From Dastarcus helophoroides (Eukaryota > Arthropoda > Insecta > Coleoptera > Bothrideridae), in assembly GCA_028583605.1 (NCBI GenBank), contig CM053331.1:11020857-11084856 (forward strand): a stretch of 64,000 bases of DNA. The letters run 5' to 3'. The notes beneath the pieces are model-generated. The model was not told the origin of the DNA. It was given only the letters and a program-made list of their open reading frames with translations, and made no database searches. Numbering within the stretch: position 1 is the first letter of the stretch; every line of letters starts with the position of its first letter. Below are positions 33,284 through 45,346 of this stretch, one piece after another. The position numbers and the translations under genes are program-made.

Positions 33284-35500
33284 CATAGACTAAAAGATTT
33301 TGAAAAAAAAACCAAATTGCAAAATTAGGTGGTAAGAAATTTGACATTTAGTTATATAGTTCCCAGAAGAGTCGAAATTTTGAGTTTGGAAAAAAGTGAA
33401 CTAAAAGAAAGTCCCAAAAATATCTAAATAAGAGAAGGGATTCTTGAGTCTAATATTTCGAACGTCCTGCCTGTAGGGTGAGAAAAATCCAAATTTTCCA
33501 TTTTACGAATTAAAACTCACAAAAACGAGTCTGCATTGTTACGGAACGAACCGATACAATTTAAAATCAGGGTTTATGCAATCTTATCCTACGTTGGAAT
33601 TAACTCTAATAAACGTCTCCCCAACTTTGAAACATAAACGTATTCATATTTTACGAATGTGATAGCGCTAACACATTTCGCTTTACGAGGGTATCCTTTA
33701 TTCTTTTGTATATATTACCTCATTTCCGCTTACACACTTGTCCCGAAACATTAACTTAAAAGTTGCACGTTAAACGAAAAAATATACGAGTTTCTCCGAT
33801 TCTAATCAGAGGTCGGTTAAAAGAGTTTCTGATTACATAGGGGCGCCAGGCACCTTTTAGCTCTGGAAAATAATCTAAAAGAACAATGCTAACCGTCTCT
33901 GAATTTATACTTTAAGGAGAAATTTTAATTAAATTTCAGGTGCACGCCTAATCGCTTATCTACACGATTTATCTGGCAGCGGAACTTGTATTTTTACGAT
34001 GTTGTAAAAACGCCTTACTTTGACAGATCTACGTTATATAGCGAAAGATAAAAGTTATATTTTATTGTGATTCGGGTCCCTTTGCAAAGGTGTCCTAAAA
34101 GAAAAAACCTTTATGGCGCAATATAAATACTCCCTGTGAACGCGGGAGAGAATGAAAAGATTTCATTTTAATTAAATTACGTTTGCAGCCATATTGTAAT
34201 TAATTTTTCAGTAATTTAATCAAACAATACAGATTCTTAATTCCCTTCCGTTTCTGCTGTTACGTCGTCTTTAAAATTTCATGGATTAAGAACAAGATTG
34301 TAAATATGGCACCATTCACCTTTTGGTTTCTTAAAAGGGCCTTAAACGATTCAATTGTTTTGCTTCATTAAATTTTTCATTTAAATTGAATTCCCATTAA
34401 ATCAAGTTATGTGATCTGAAAATCACTTAATATTGACTTAGAAATTCAATAACTTCTTTGATATTCATTGTAAATTCGCTTTGTCATTTAAATCAGATTT
34501 TCCCGTAAAAAAAAACTGATTGTTGTACATAAGCTAAAGGTTTAATAACATTTTACTTTGATTTTGTTCATCCTTTGTGTAGCTGAAATGACAAAAAAAG
34601 TTATTTAGGACTAAATTTCTCATTTGGACTTGATTATAAATCAGTGTTTATTTATCAAATGCGAGAAAAGTAAAGGGAACAATAATAATGTTATTAATTT
34701 TATGACGACGGGCCCAAAACTTTATAATTCTGTATTCATTGTTATAGTTTTATAGATATAAAAATTATTATTCATAAAAACCTCAAAACATAGATTTTGC
34801 ATATTTTTGCCTTGTTTGCATTTTTATCGTTTTTCGGAAATAAATGGAGTCGCGCATCATTAAATATTGTACAGCATATCTTTCTAACCCTCTTTTGCCT
34901 TTGAAAGTGGAAAGTTCCTAAAATTTCTGGTTTAGGTTTGTATTTTTTAATTTCTTTGGGTTCAAGTTTAAATTCTTAATCTCGAGAAACAAAATTAAAA
35001 CAAGAAACCTAAAAAGTGCAACTTTAAATCTGGAGGTTTAAAGAAGAAATTCTAAATTACACAAAAAACTGAACCTAGGGGGGAAAATGTTTTCAGACTT
35101 TCAACTCTATAAAAAAATTGAAGTCTCAAATAAAACTCCTAAAAAAAGTCAAATATTTCGAGTTTGAATAAAAATTTCAAGGTTAACATAGAAATTTTGA
35201 CTGCAATTAAATTAAATTAAGGTTTTGTTAATTTCGAGAAAAGTTTTAAAATTTCGGGAGGCAAATATCTGAATTTTTACTTGAAATCAAAAAAATCAAA
35301 TTGGTTAACTTAAGACGGTGCACATTTTGAAGCTTCCCACAAACAGCTTAATATTTCAGTTTTTATAAGAATTTTGAGTTTGAAGCTTCTAAATTTTTAA
35401 ACTAAAAAATTGACAAAATGGTATATTTAATCTCAAATTATTCTTAAAATATTTTGTTTTTCTAAGGAAAATTTAAAATAATTTGAATATAAGGAGTTTA
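33284..35500. other. mostly unique; AT-rich array at 34,920-35,480
   Basis: No gene recognised. From about 33,590 to 34,360 the sequence is non-repetitive and of balanced composition. It contains GATA-type sites (CTTATCTACACG, TTTATCTGG), TTTATGGC, TTTTACGATG and several TAATTA/TAATTT words, which is compatible with a regulatory region but not proof. From 34,920 the A-polarised array words return. Confidence 0.4.
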
Positions 35501-35501
35501 C

Positions 35502-37866
35502 CAGGTCCGGATTTAAGGCAATTGGATCGATTGACCAAATTTTAAAAAAGTCATTTTTCTAAATTTAAAGCACATTGCTTTTGACGATAAAGGATAAATT
35601 TATAAATTATTCAAATAATTAAAAATATATTTATTTTAAGTTCTCATTGACGGCTGAGATTTATTATTGTGTTTATTGTAATACTAGCTGCTAACGCGGC
35701 TTCGTCCGCGTGGGACTAAATAACGGTTTTTCCAGAAAATGTTAACATTTTACTTCCTCGAGGTTTGATTTCCTCAAAAAAAATTGTCCATGTTAAGCAT
35801 TGCCCAATTCCCGGTGCAGTCATTCATTAAATCTACTAATCAAGTTTAGGTTTCTACATTCAGAGATTTAGGTTATGCATTGGTCCGTTAAGAGTTAGCT
35901 ACATGGGTGTAGGCAGGATTTACCTTAAAGGCAGGCATCAACTTTCCAAGAGAAAATCTAATTCTATGATCAAAATTATAATTTTAAAAATAAATTAATT
36001 TCGAAATGGACGAATTTTAGAGAAAACATTTTGGAAAAATCGGAGTTTTCTGTAAATCTTATTAAAAATAAAAACCTAACATTTTACAGAAGCTTGAAAA
36101 ATGTCCAAAATTCAAAAAACGTTGAAATTTTTAATGGTCTTATTTTGTGAAAAAGTCGAATTTTGAAAAATAATCGCAATCTCTAAAAACATTGTTCTCA
36201 AAATTTAAAATTCAGTTAAGACGTTGAAGTTATAAAAAATATTTTTCTCTAAATCCTCAAAAATATTTCTATCAACATTTTTACCAAGATTCCAATCTAA
36301 TTTAGAGAGAAAACATTTTTCGGAACCATAAAACATCACATGTTGAAGTAAAAGTGAAAAATTGTTGAAAAAGAGAAATATCAAGAAGAACTGCGGAACT
36401 TCCAAATAAATAAACGATTTTTTAAACAAAAGTTCAAACAGTAGAATTATGACAATAAAATCGAAATTTTCAAAATGTCGAATTTTAAGAAATAGGTAAA
36501 TTTTAGGAAAAAGACTATTTTAAGAGAAAAACTATAAATTTTGAAAAAAAAAGACGAATTTACCAAGAAAATATTAAATATCGGATATTAAGATAAAATT
36601 CAAAATTACATGAAAAAGAAACAAGTTAAAAATTTCAAAAAATCAAACTCTTAATTTTCATAAAATTGCTAAATGTTGATAAATTTATCGAAATTAAAAA
36701 AAAAAAACGAAATTTCGAGAAAACGTCAAAAATGACAAAAAAATCAAAACGTTCTAGAGAAAGTCAAATTTTAAGTAAAAGGTCGAAATTTTGAAAAAAA
36801 AATAATTTAACTCAGGGGGAAGGACGAATTTAGGAGAAAATGATCGAAATTCATCAAAAAAATTTAAATTTTGAGAAGAAGATATGAATTTTGAGAAAAA
36901 AATTTATTCTTTTAATGAAAATTTGCAATTTCCAGAAACAGTCACACTTTATTGAAATTAGGGAAAAAATCGAATTTTAAGAAGAAAAAAATGAAAATTT
37001 CCTGGGTGGAATACTTATTTTCTTTTGACTGCTCGTGTCAGAGGAAGAAGGCGCCCTACCATGCCTCATGTGGCGTCAGAAAATATTTAACATTGTGATA
37101 TACGTCGAAATTTCGACAAACAAATTAAAACCTTCAGAAAATTTTTTCGTAATTGTTCTGCAAATATTTGAAATTTCAAAAAACATACCTTTTTTTTATC
37201 AGAAAATTGACCAAATTTCAAGAAAAAGGAACTTTTTTAAACAAACTGAAAAATTGCAGAATTAAAAAAGTGTCGGGATTTTGAGAAAAAGTCAAATTTC
37301 CGGAAATGGCAAAATTTCTATAAAAATAACGTCAAACTTTTAAATAGAAATTTGAAATTTTGATACAGTCATGTTGGTTAAAAGAAGTGAAAATGTATGA
37401 ATAAATGTAAAATTAAAAAAAAAGACTAATTCTCAAAAAACATACGAAATTTAAGAAAAAAGTCAAAATTTCAAAAAACTATTTCAAGAAAAGAATGAAT
37501 TTTAAAGCTGGAAAAAAAATTTTTGGTCCTCCAGTTGAATACATAAATTTTGGTTTTGCTGAACTAGAGGTGAGCAAGCGACTCACCCTGCCCTATTCTA
37601 GCTACGCCTATGGTTATGGTTAGCTAGGATGGGTAACAGAAATAAAGCTTTATGTAATCAACTATTCAAAGTTACCAACAGTTATGCAATTTCATGGTTT
37701 ATTAAATTGAAAGAATTCGATTTGTTTTGCTTTACATATGAATTGAATAACAGCACAAGAATTATTTTATTTCTGCTAGCTGCTCAGTCAAAACAATAAC
37801 TAAAAAAAATAGGGGGCCCCGCAAAAAAAATCCAATTGGGCCCCGCATTTATTGGATTCGGACCTG
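35502..37866 (+). mobile_element. composite hAT-like element, copy 1
   Basis: The left end is CAGGTCCGGATTTAAGGC; the right end read inward is CAGGTCCGAATCCAATAAAT. Flanks are GAGTTTAC (35,494-35,501) and GAGTTTAA (37,867-37,874), an 8-bp TSD with one mismatch, as in hAT elements. Inside are, in order, a 150-bp segment shared with copy 2, the CTTCGTCCGCG unit (from 35,684), an inner hAT-like insertion (35,902-37,612) filled by AT-rich array, and a tail with ATTTCTGCTAGCTGCTCAGT. A GC-rich stretch with GGGGGCCCCGC and GGGCCCCGCA precedes the right end. No transposase is visible. Confidence 0.75.
35902..37618 (+). mobile_element. inner hAT-like insertion loaded with AT-rich array
   Basis: The left end is CATGGGTGTAGGCAGG; the right end read inward is CATAGGCGTAGCTAG (with a CATAAC extension). 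Eight bases GTTAGCTA flank both sides (35,894-35,901 and 37,619-37,626), a perfect 8-bp TSD. The related locus at about 60,690 reads ATTAGCTAAG without the insertion, an empty site. The interior is almost entirely array words (GTCGAAATTTTGAAAAA type) apart from a non-array segment at about 37,000-37,110 (CTCATGTGGCGTCAGAAAAT) that copy 2 shares. The frame at 37,035-37,265 is not a recognisable protein. Confidence 0.75.
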
Positions 37867-39007
37867 GAGTTTAAAGTCGGAATTTCGATATTGAAATTAA
37901 AGTCTTGTTGATTTCCTCATTTCTGATTGGTAAAAACTTTGAAAAAAAATAGTTAGTTTAAAAAAAATCTTAAAAGTTTCCCCTTAATAATAAAACATCT
38001 CCTTTTAATAGAAATTTTAAATACTTTGGGAGAATAGTCGCGTTTTCTTAAAATTCCGGTTTTAGATCTTGTTAATTTAAAATTTAAAGTACAGAATACG
38101 ACGATTTCTATTTATCTCTTAACTTTCTCCCAAAAGGTTAACATTTTTCTCGAATTTTATTTTTAAAGATTGTACTTTTTTTTATAAATTCCATCCTTAA
38201 AATTCTGAAAAAAATCAAATTTGTGATAAGAGATCATTTGAAAAAATAACTTTTCAACATTTCAAACCTAACCTTGACCTTTTTTGGAAATTCTAGGTTT
38301 GAAGTTACACATTTCTGATTTAAAAGAAGAAATTTCGAAAAAAAAAAATATTTATTTATGAATTCTAAATTCGTTTTTCAAAACTAAAACGCACTTTATT
38401 TAACCTAATCATTTAACTTAACTTAATCCTAACAATATTGGTTGGTTTTTGAAGATTTTAGCCTAGTTCATAAATGTAATCTTTTCAAAATTATGGGTTT
38501 AAAATTTTTACCTTTTCCTTTAAATTTCCTGCTAATTTTCGATATTTTCATATAGATTTCTAATTCCCATTAAGATTTAATTTTTTTTTAATTCTATGCT
38601 TGAAGTTGATATTTTTAAGTTGGAAAAGTCCAACTTTTCTTATAAAAAATTATATCAAGTGTTTTTGTTTTTGAATTTTCTACGAAACTTTCTAGCTTAA
38701 ATATGAAATACCTTTTTTTATTTTTAGCCCTAGGGATTCAACTTTAAAATCTAACTGCATAATTTGTGTTGCCAAGAATCTTAGCCTCAAACTTTAATTA
38801 TTTTTATAAAATATGATTTCTTTCAATATTTTGTGTTTTCCATATTTAAAGTTGAAATCTACAATTGAAATTTTTTAATAATGGTGACTTTATTTTCAAA
38901 TTTTTTGAAAATGTGCATTCACATGTTAAAAAAATAGTACTTACTTATTAATGCACCGATACATCGATGATAAAGCTTTGATGAAGGATTTTTCATTTAA
39001 CGCCATC
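37867..39007. repeat. AT-rich spacer between the two hAT-like copies
   Basis: Mixed-polarity AT-rich sequence (AAATTCC, TTAAAATT, TTGAAATTT words) with no coding potential. At about 38,955 ACCGATACATCGATGAT resembles the ATCGAT cluster at 9.9 kb. Confidence 0.5.
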
Positions 39008-40521
39008 CAGACCCAGATAAGTGCGGAGCCCGATTGGATTTGTTTTGCGGGATCCTCTATTTGTTTAGTCCTTGTTTTGGTCGAGCAGCTAGCAGAAATG
39101 AAATAATATTTGTACTTGCATAAGCTGTTTGTAACTTTGGATATTTGATTACATAAAGTTTTAATTCAGTTATCTATCCTAGCTAACCACAGGCGTAGCT
39201 AGAATAGGGCAGGGTGGGTACCCCCCCTCTAGTTCAGCAAAACCAAAATGTATGTAGTCAACTGGAGGACCAAAAATTTTTCTTTCCAGCTTCAAAATTA
39301 GTTCTTTCTTTGGAATATTTCGTATTTTTTTACAAAATTTGTCTTTTTTGAAATTTTGCCTTTATAAAATTCCACTTTTATCAAACATGACTTCATCAGA
39401 ATTTCAAATTTTTATTTAAAAGTTCGACGTTTTTTCCGAAATTTCGCCATTTCTGGAAATTCGACATTCTCTGAAAATTCCGACTTTTTTTAATTCTGCA
39501 ATTGTTCAGCTAGTTTAATAAAATTTGCCATTTCCTTGAAATTTGGTCGATCTTCTGAAATTTAAAATTTTTGCAAGAAAATTACGAAAAAATTATTTGG
39601 AAGTTTCGATTTGCTTTTCAAAATTTCGACGTGTGTCACAATATTGGATATTTTCTGACACGCCACATGAGTCGAGCAATCAGGAGGAAACAAATATTTA
39701 CCACGAAAATTCCATTTCTTCTGAATATTTCGTTTTTTTCTAAATTCTCTTTTTTTCATAATTTCAACAAGGTCTGACTGTTTCTGAAAAATTTCAAATT
39801 TTTACCACAAGATTAAATGCATATTCTCAAAATTTAGATCGTTTTCGAAGAATTTTAATCATTTTCTCCTAAATTCGTATTTTTCTCGGACCTAAATTAT
39901 TTTTTTCAAAATTTCTGCTTTGACATTTTCTGGAACATTTTAATATTTTTTGTTCTTTTCAACGTTTTCTTGAAATTTAATTTTTTTTCCAATTTTTATA
40001 ATTTTCTGAACATTTAGCTATTTTGAAAAATTTAGAATCTGATTTTTTGAAAATTTCGACTGGTTTCGTTTTCATGAAATTTTGAATTTTATCTCAATAT
40101 TCCGATACTTCATATTTTTTTTGGTAAATTCGTCTTTTTTCTCAAACTGTTTAATTTTTCTCTTAAAATAGTCCTTTTCCTAAAATTTATCTTTTCCTTA
40201 GAATTCGACTTTTTCCAAATTTCGATTTTATTGTCAAAATAGCAGCTAATATTATAATAAAAACAATCATAAATCTCATCCATCAATGCAAACTTAAAAT
40301 AAATATATTTTTAATTATTTGGATTATTTATAGCTTATCCTTTATCGTCAAAAGAAAGTTGCTTTAAATTTAGAAAAATCACTTTTTTTAATATTGTTGG
40401 TGATGCCTTCAAGTACGAAGCCAGCAATCTGGCTTCGTACTTGAAAGCATCACCAACAATATTAAAAAAAGTGATTTTTCTAAATGGCCCAATCGCTCGG
40501 GTCGCCTTAATTTAGGGTCTG
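39008..40521 (-). mobile_element. composite hAT-like element, copy 2 (opposite orientation)
   Basis: Ends are CAGACCCAGATAAGTGCGGA on the left and CAGACCCTAAATTAAGGCGA read inward on the right. Flanks ACGCCATC (39,000-39,007) and ACATCATC (40,522-40,529) form an 8-bp TSD with two transition mismatches. The content is the reverse complement of copy 1: GGGCCC-like stretch, CTGCTAGCTGCTCG tail, inner hAT end CACAGGCGTAGCTAG preceded by TAGCTAAC, T-polarised array, CATGTGGCGTGTCAG segment, then the 150-bp left-end segment. The CTTCGTCCGCG signature and the inner element's other end are deleted. Its different TSD shows a separate insertion, not an inverted duplication of copy 1. Confidence 0.75.
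40368..40485. repeat. near-perfect hairpin, 57-bp arms, 4-base loop
   Basis: The left arm 40,368-40,424 and right arm 40,429-40,485 are complementary at 56 of 57 positions, separated by CAAT. The outer half (ATTTAGAAAAATCAC) also exists in copy 1 without the hairpin, at about 35,550. The inner half (TATTGTTGGTGATGC, CAAGTACGAAGCCAG) is found only here. So little divergence in such old surroundings suggests a recent foldback event. Confidence 0.9.
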
Positions 40522-40559
40522 ACATCATCAGCATAAAAACAACGTCATTTGTGAACGAT

Positions 40560-42960
40560 TTTATGTTTTCAAAATATCTATGATATTTTCAATGTTTGCA
40601 GTATTATTTAAAAGGATATTCATTTAAAATAAGTGATTTTTTGTCATTATTATTTTATTATTTTGAGTAATTTTTCTCTTAAAATTCTGCACATTTTTTT
40701 ACCTAAATTACCTGTTCTCTATATACGCACTTTTTCTATTTTGCATATTTTGTTTAAAATTATCGCATCTTGATAAAAAAAGTATCGCAAAAGATGTTCG
40801 CCAAAATTGGATATTTAAAAAAATAAATGAAAATATCGTTATTAAAGTCCAAACGATATTCCATTTTTAAAAAAGTGATTTTTCACAAGTTTTCTAAAAC
40901 AGGTCCATATTTCCAAATCAAAAAATTTCGTAAAAAATCGATAAGAAATAATTAAAATATCAAATTTTAGCATTTGGTCAATAAAATAAAAGTAACAACT
41001 TTAAATTTGGGGAAAAAAGAGAAAAAACCAGGTAAATAGAACTTCAAATTTAAGAAAAGAAATGTTTAAAATTATAACCCAAAACTATAAAAAAAAACAT
41101 AAAATTTTTACCAAAAACTTATACAGAAGAACTTCAATATCAGGAATTTAATTCCGAAGTGAAATAATATCGACAGACACCGTATCAAAAAAGTTACCTT
41201 ATTTTATCGAAATTTCCAGAAAACAGGTAGTTAGTATTTTCCAGTTTTTCGATTCTTTAACTTTACGCTTTAAAAAATAATCTTTTGAAATTCCTAAGGT
41301 ATTAAGGATTGAAAAATTTCGATAGAACCGAAGTTTCCATTTTAAAATAATTTTTTTTAAAAAACAAAGAAAAAATAAAAGCTGTTTATCCAAAGTTAAA
41401 TTGTTCAAAAAATAATAAAAATGTAAGTTTGTTATTTTGGAAAAAAACGAAATTAATTTCAAAAATAAAAATAAAAAAGTGAAAGAACTAGCCGAATTTC
41501 AAAAAAAATGTCAACATTTCTAAAAAGAAACCACAACGGAAAGTGTATTATTAAAGAAATTGCAAAATTTTGATAAAAGATTGAAATTTAGAGAAAACTA
41601 ATTTTGAAGAATTTAAACTAAAAATCTCTAGGAACTAAAAACAACAATTCTTCTTCAGGGTGTTTGCAAATGAGCATTTTAGCAAAAAAAATGTTCCATT
41701 TTAATTTCTCAACCTAAAGAGAAAAGTAGTGATTTACAAAAAAATCAAGTGTCTACTGGATATTATAGGCAAAATTTAAAAGAAAATTGATGTGATGTTT
41801 TAGAAAACCGACATTTTCTTTCGATTCTGGAGAAAAATTCAAAATTGAAAGAATAAAACTTTTTCTTAAAATTTACCATCATATTTATTTCGGCTGTTTT
41901 TCATAATATGGACTCAAATACATTTCAGTAAAGAACGGGAATTATTTTAAACAGTAAATAATTTCAACTAAATTTTTTTTTAAAGATTAAGATCGAAATT
42001 TCTATTACAAAACTCGATCTTAGAAAAATTTTTAACTTTTGAAAAAGAAAAATATAAAAAAATAAATCATAATATAGAGTTCAAAAAAGAAATTAAAAGT
42101 ACAACCTTGAAGTTAAATAAAGTTCAAAAGTTAGAAAAGTGAGTAATTAATGGAAGATAAGCTGAAATACGAAATTTCAAAAAAGACGAAATTTCAAGAA
42201 AAAATGCAGATTTCAAAAAAAAGTCATAATTTATCCAGAAAATATCGAAGCCGTCAGCTTTTTTTAACTTTTAGCACCAAAATTTTAGAAAGAAAAGTAA
42301 AAATCTATAGTCTAAATTTGAAACTTTGAAGCCATAATGTTGGTGGAATGGAGTGTGCTTGGTTATCTCTCTGAAGATGATAGCTTGGCTATCGAAACTA
42401 GTTAGAGCAACCCTTGTTGTGTTTTTTAATCTTTCTTGGGTACAGCGGACACGATTTATATTTTAATATTTTAATTTTTGAAACTTTGAGAAAAAAGTCT
42501 ACATTTGGAGATCATACCTAAAGTTTATAGAAAATGGAATAAATTTAAACTCGAAAAGATAAATTCTTGAATTTAACCGAAACTCGATGTTTCAATTTAT
42601 AAACTGCAGGCAGCAAAGTTGAAATTCCTAAAAGGAGGAGTCAGAATTAGTTGACCAAACATTGTTTGAAATCAGAATTTCGGCAAAAAAGTCAAAATTA
42701 AGAAGAAAACATTTTGTGAAATCTTGAATAATATGCGACAAAAAAAATAAAACTAATAACTATTGGAAAGATGCAAAATAACTTAAAACTAAAGGCAAGT
42801 TGAAGTTTAAAATTTGAGGAAAAATACACCTGAAGCGTATACTCTAATATATTAAGAAAAATATGGGAATTTGACAAAGTTAAAAAAAACCGAGTTTACA
42901 GTCGAAATGTTGAAAGGATAGTTAAAATGTCAAGAAAACAACTAGTACTTTCTAGCTCTT
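40560..42960 (+). repeat. AT-rich degenerate array, A-polarised
   Basis: Mostly A-rich on the plus strand with GAAATTTC, AAAATTTTGATAAAAG and GTCGAAATGTTGAAA words. Interrupted at 42,340-42,470 by a TTAGAGCAACC-family element with a hammerhead-like module. The minus frame at 41,199-41,462 is a Lys/Phe/Leu-rich by-product. Confidence 0.6.
42367..42470 (+). ncRNA. hammerhead-like module with TTAGAGCAACC tail
   Basis: Plus-strand layout: CUCU (stem I), CUGAAGA core, an extra U, stem II GAUAG/CUAUC with loop CUUGG, GAAA, CUA, GUU, AGAG (stem I). The five stem II pairs and four stem I pairs are intact; stem III is reduced to about one pair and the extra U between core and stem II is non-canonical. 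The tail CAACCCTTGTTGTGTTTTTT then AATCTTTCTTGG is shared with 59.7, 49.4 and 26.3 kb. Probably the end of a Penelope-type retroelement; activity is doubtful. Confidence 0.45.
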
Positions 42961-45346
42961 TTGATTTTTTGAACCTTATATTTAATCAAAATGTTTGGAA
43001 TATTCTAAATAGTAGATAATTTTTGCGTTTTTGCCATATTTCAGTGATTAAAAAATGCGCAAAGTATTCCATAAATGTTGCACCTTGTTAGAGCAGAATT
43101 TCATGTTTTCCCATGTTCGATTACTGCCCTAAATTTTAGTATTTACTTTATGGCGGTCCATTAGTATTACGAGGTTTAGCTGAAAGACATTTTACGCGAA
43201 TGTTCGTAAACCAGCAGCAAATACCTACGTGATACCCAAGGGGGTATGCGAAATAAATTTAAAGCTAAAACCCAATGTTCAGGCGTTCCTAATCTGACGT
43301 GTTAATAGTTTGTTGTAAAAGTGTCTCACAGAATTTGGACAGGTGAGCAAGAGGCTCTTAAGGAATTTAGCGTCATTGTTGTAATTAAACTCCGTTACTG
43401 GAGGCACCTGTCCCAGATATGCTTGCCTTATGTTGTAAATGCAAGCAAGCATGTTTGGGATAACCCCGAGGCATAGTCGAGATGGAATTAGATACATCCC
43501 TAGCTGGTTGGCCAGCAGGATTCAGGTAAATACGCCTGCTTTGTCACACGATATAAATTAGACAACGTACACAGAGTACCATAACATCGTGATAGATTTT
43601 CGTCCTTAAAAATCCTTTATGACTATTGCTTTGAACTATTCGGTATATTTTTGATACTAATGATGATGTCTCTGATGATGATCTAATTAATTCAAAAAGG
43701 ATAAATAGTATGTGGGGATAAAATACCATTATCGTCTTAATCTGACTTTATAGCAGTTGTCGGCCAAATAATGTGTAGGAAATGATCTGTTGCTACAGGT
43801 TTTGTTCAACTTTAAATTTTGGTTTTAAATATCGTTTCACTTTAATGCAATGTTATTTGTGTTCTTATAACAAATAAATAAGTTACCAGCTAAATTTAGA
43901 TATTTTTGTGGAAAGATGTTTATGCCTAGCCATTATTGCGTCGACACCGCTTCTGATCTGGTGATCGTTCGACGAACCTCTTATTTAAGTCGTAAGAATG
44001 CTAATGCACAAATCAATAGCTTTTGAAATATTCAAATCTCTTTATCTATTTATTAGAATCAAGTATTCCGGGGCTTTCTTAGAGAGCGACTGCTTGCTGA
44101 GCATTTGTGGCTCAACTATTGGTAGTTCAGCTACCTGTACATGTTTAGACGGCTGCATGCTGTAGACTAGATTTCATTCTATTTACGTTCGTAACAGTGC
44201 TTCGACTGTCATTCAACGTTATGCCTATCTCTCTTTAGAATTTCTCAGTTTTTAAAGAATTTTTTAAATGTTTAATAGGAACTTATTTCATATAGTTCAT
44301 ATAGTGGGAGAGAACTTTCTATGTACGAGTTGGTCTGGAAGTTATCCATTTTATTTTTGTTTCTCATTGTAATATACAATACGTCCTTCAAATGCATTCG
44401 AATTGAAACCGCATTTTAACTGTGCAAATTCTTGTTAAAGTTTCCCCCAATTTTCAAAATAAACCATCCGGTGCTTTTATGCTGAACCTACAACAACTGC
44501 TTGAAGACTAAATTAGGACGGAAGTGGATTAATTTGAATCGATCGGTTCGAGGGGCCCCTCTCGAGTTTAAAGTAAGAAACAAGTCACTCTCTTAACGTC
44601 TGAACGGATAAATGCGTAAGAGTAGACCAATAAATTTTAAATGATCAACCTTCCAAATCATTCCGTTACAGAAGACAATTTGCAAGATGGATGTTGCTTA
44701 ATCTGCATTTCCATCAGTATCACCGATCGTGATCGTAAATTACTGGAGCCATTTTATCTAGCCGTGTCCAGGGAATGCGTCCCGAGGATACGAAATTAAA
44801 TTCCTTTGCCGAGATGCTCGCGAGATTTCACTAGGTCAGCCCTTTTCTGCGGAAGCACCGACGCAAAATTGGAAATGGCGTGAATTAACCAAAACTTTCA
44901 TTATATTTTTTTAGTATTCCATCCAAAGGAATCTCACTTATTTAAGAAATTTGGATTCAACTTTTATTATTCTTAATATATTAATTCCATAACTGATGAC
45001 TGGTGAGTCTATTTCTAATTTAAAAATAAGTGTTCTTTTATAAACTTCCCGGTTTATTTACATGCTACAAAAACTAATTATTTCTACAATTTTTTCTTAT
45101 TTGTTTATCGTGAAATAATCATAGAACACCTAAGGCAATTTCAGTGTGATTTTCACGAAAAAGTATGGCGTTTGCTCCGTTTTTAGGCTAATTTTTTTAC
45201 CTAATTCAACTCTGCTAAAGATCATAAAAGTCTCCCAAAACTGAATTAGTCTCCAAAATTATTTTAGCATTAAACATCCACACACACAATCTCTCATATA
45301 TCTTTTGACAAAAAAAAGGGGACAAGTAACTACAGTAAATAAGGTA
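42961..45346. other. mostly unique sequence, no gene recognised
   Basis: The minus frame at 43,279-43,497 (72 codons, MYLIPSRLCLGVIPNMLACI at its start) has no family I recognise and no clear splice context. From about 43,900 to 44,900 composition is more balanced and non-repetitive. Nothing else seen. Confidence 0.4.

Noticed and set aside
35502..35511. CCAGGTCCGG at the hAT-like end as part of a hammerhead module
   Set aside because: The same word occurs in the 721-760 module, but here there is no GAAA or CUGANGA nearby, and the 8-bp TSD shows it is a transposon end.
39543..39777. Overlapping frames on both strands in the 39.6 kb array as proteins
   Set aside because: They consist of array words (Phe/Lys/Asn-rich) and exist on both strands; a composition artefact.
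35502..40521. A single 5-kb inverted duplication or giant foldback
   Set aside because: Each arm has its own TIR pair and its own distinct 8-bp TSD, so two separate insertions explain it better.
43279..43497. Minus frame of 72 codons as an exon of a cellular gene
   Set aside because: Not recognised, no supporting neighbouring exon, and splice sites are only weakly suggested. Kept as unassigned.
43480..43520. tRNA-like promoter boxes of a SINE (CTAGCTGGTTGG, AGGATTCAGG)
   Set aside because: The B-box match is poor, spacing is too short, and no tRNA-like fold or poly(A)/TSD was found.
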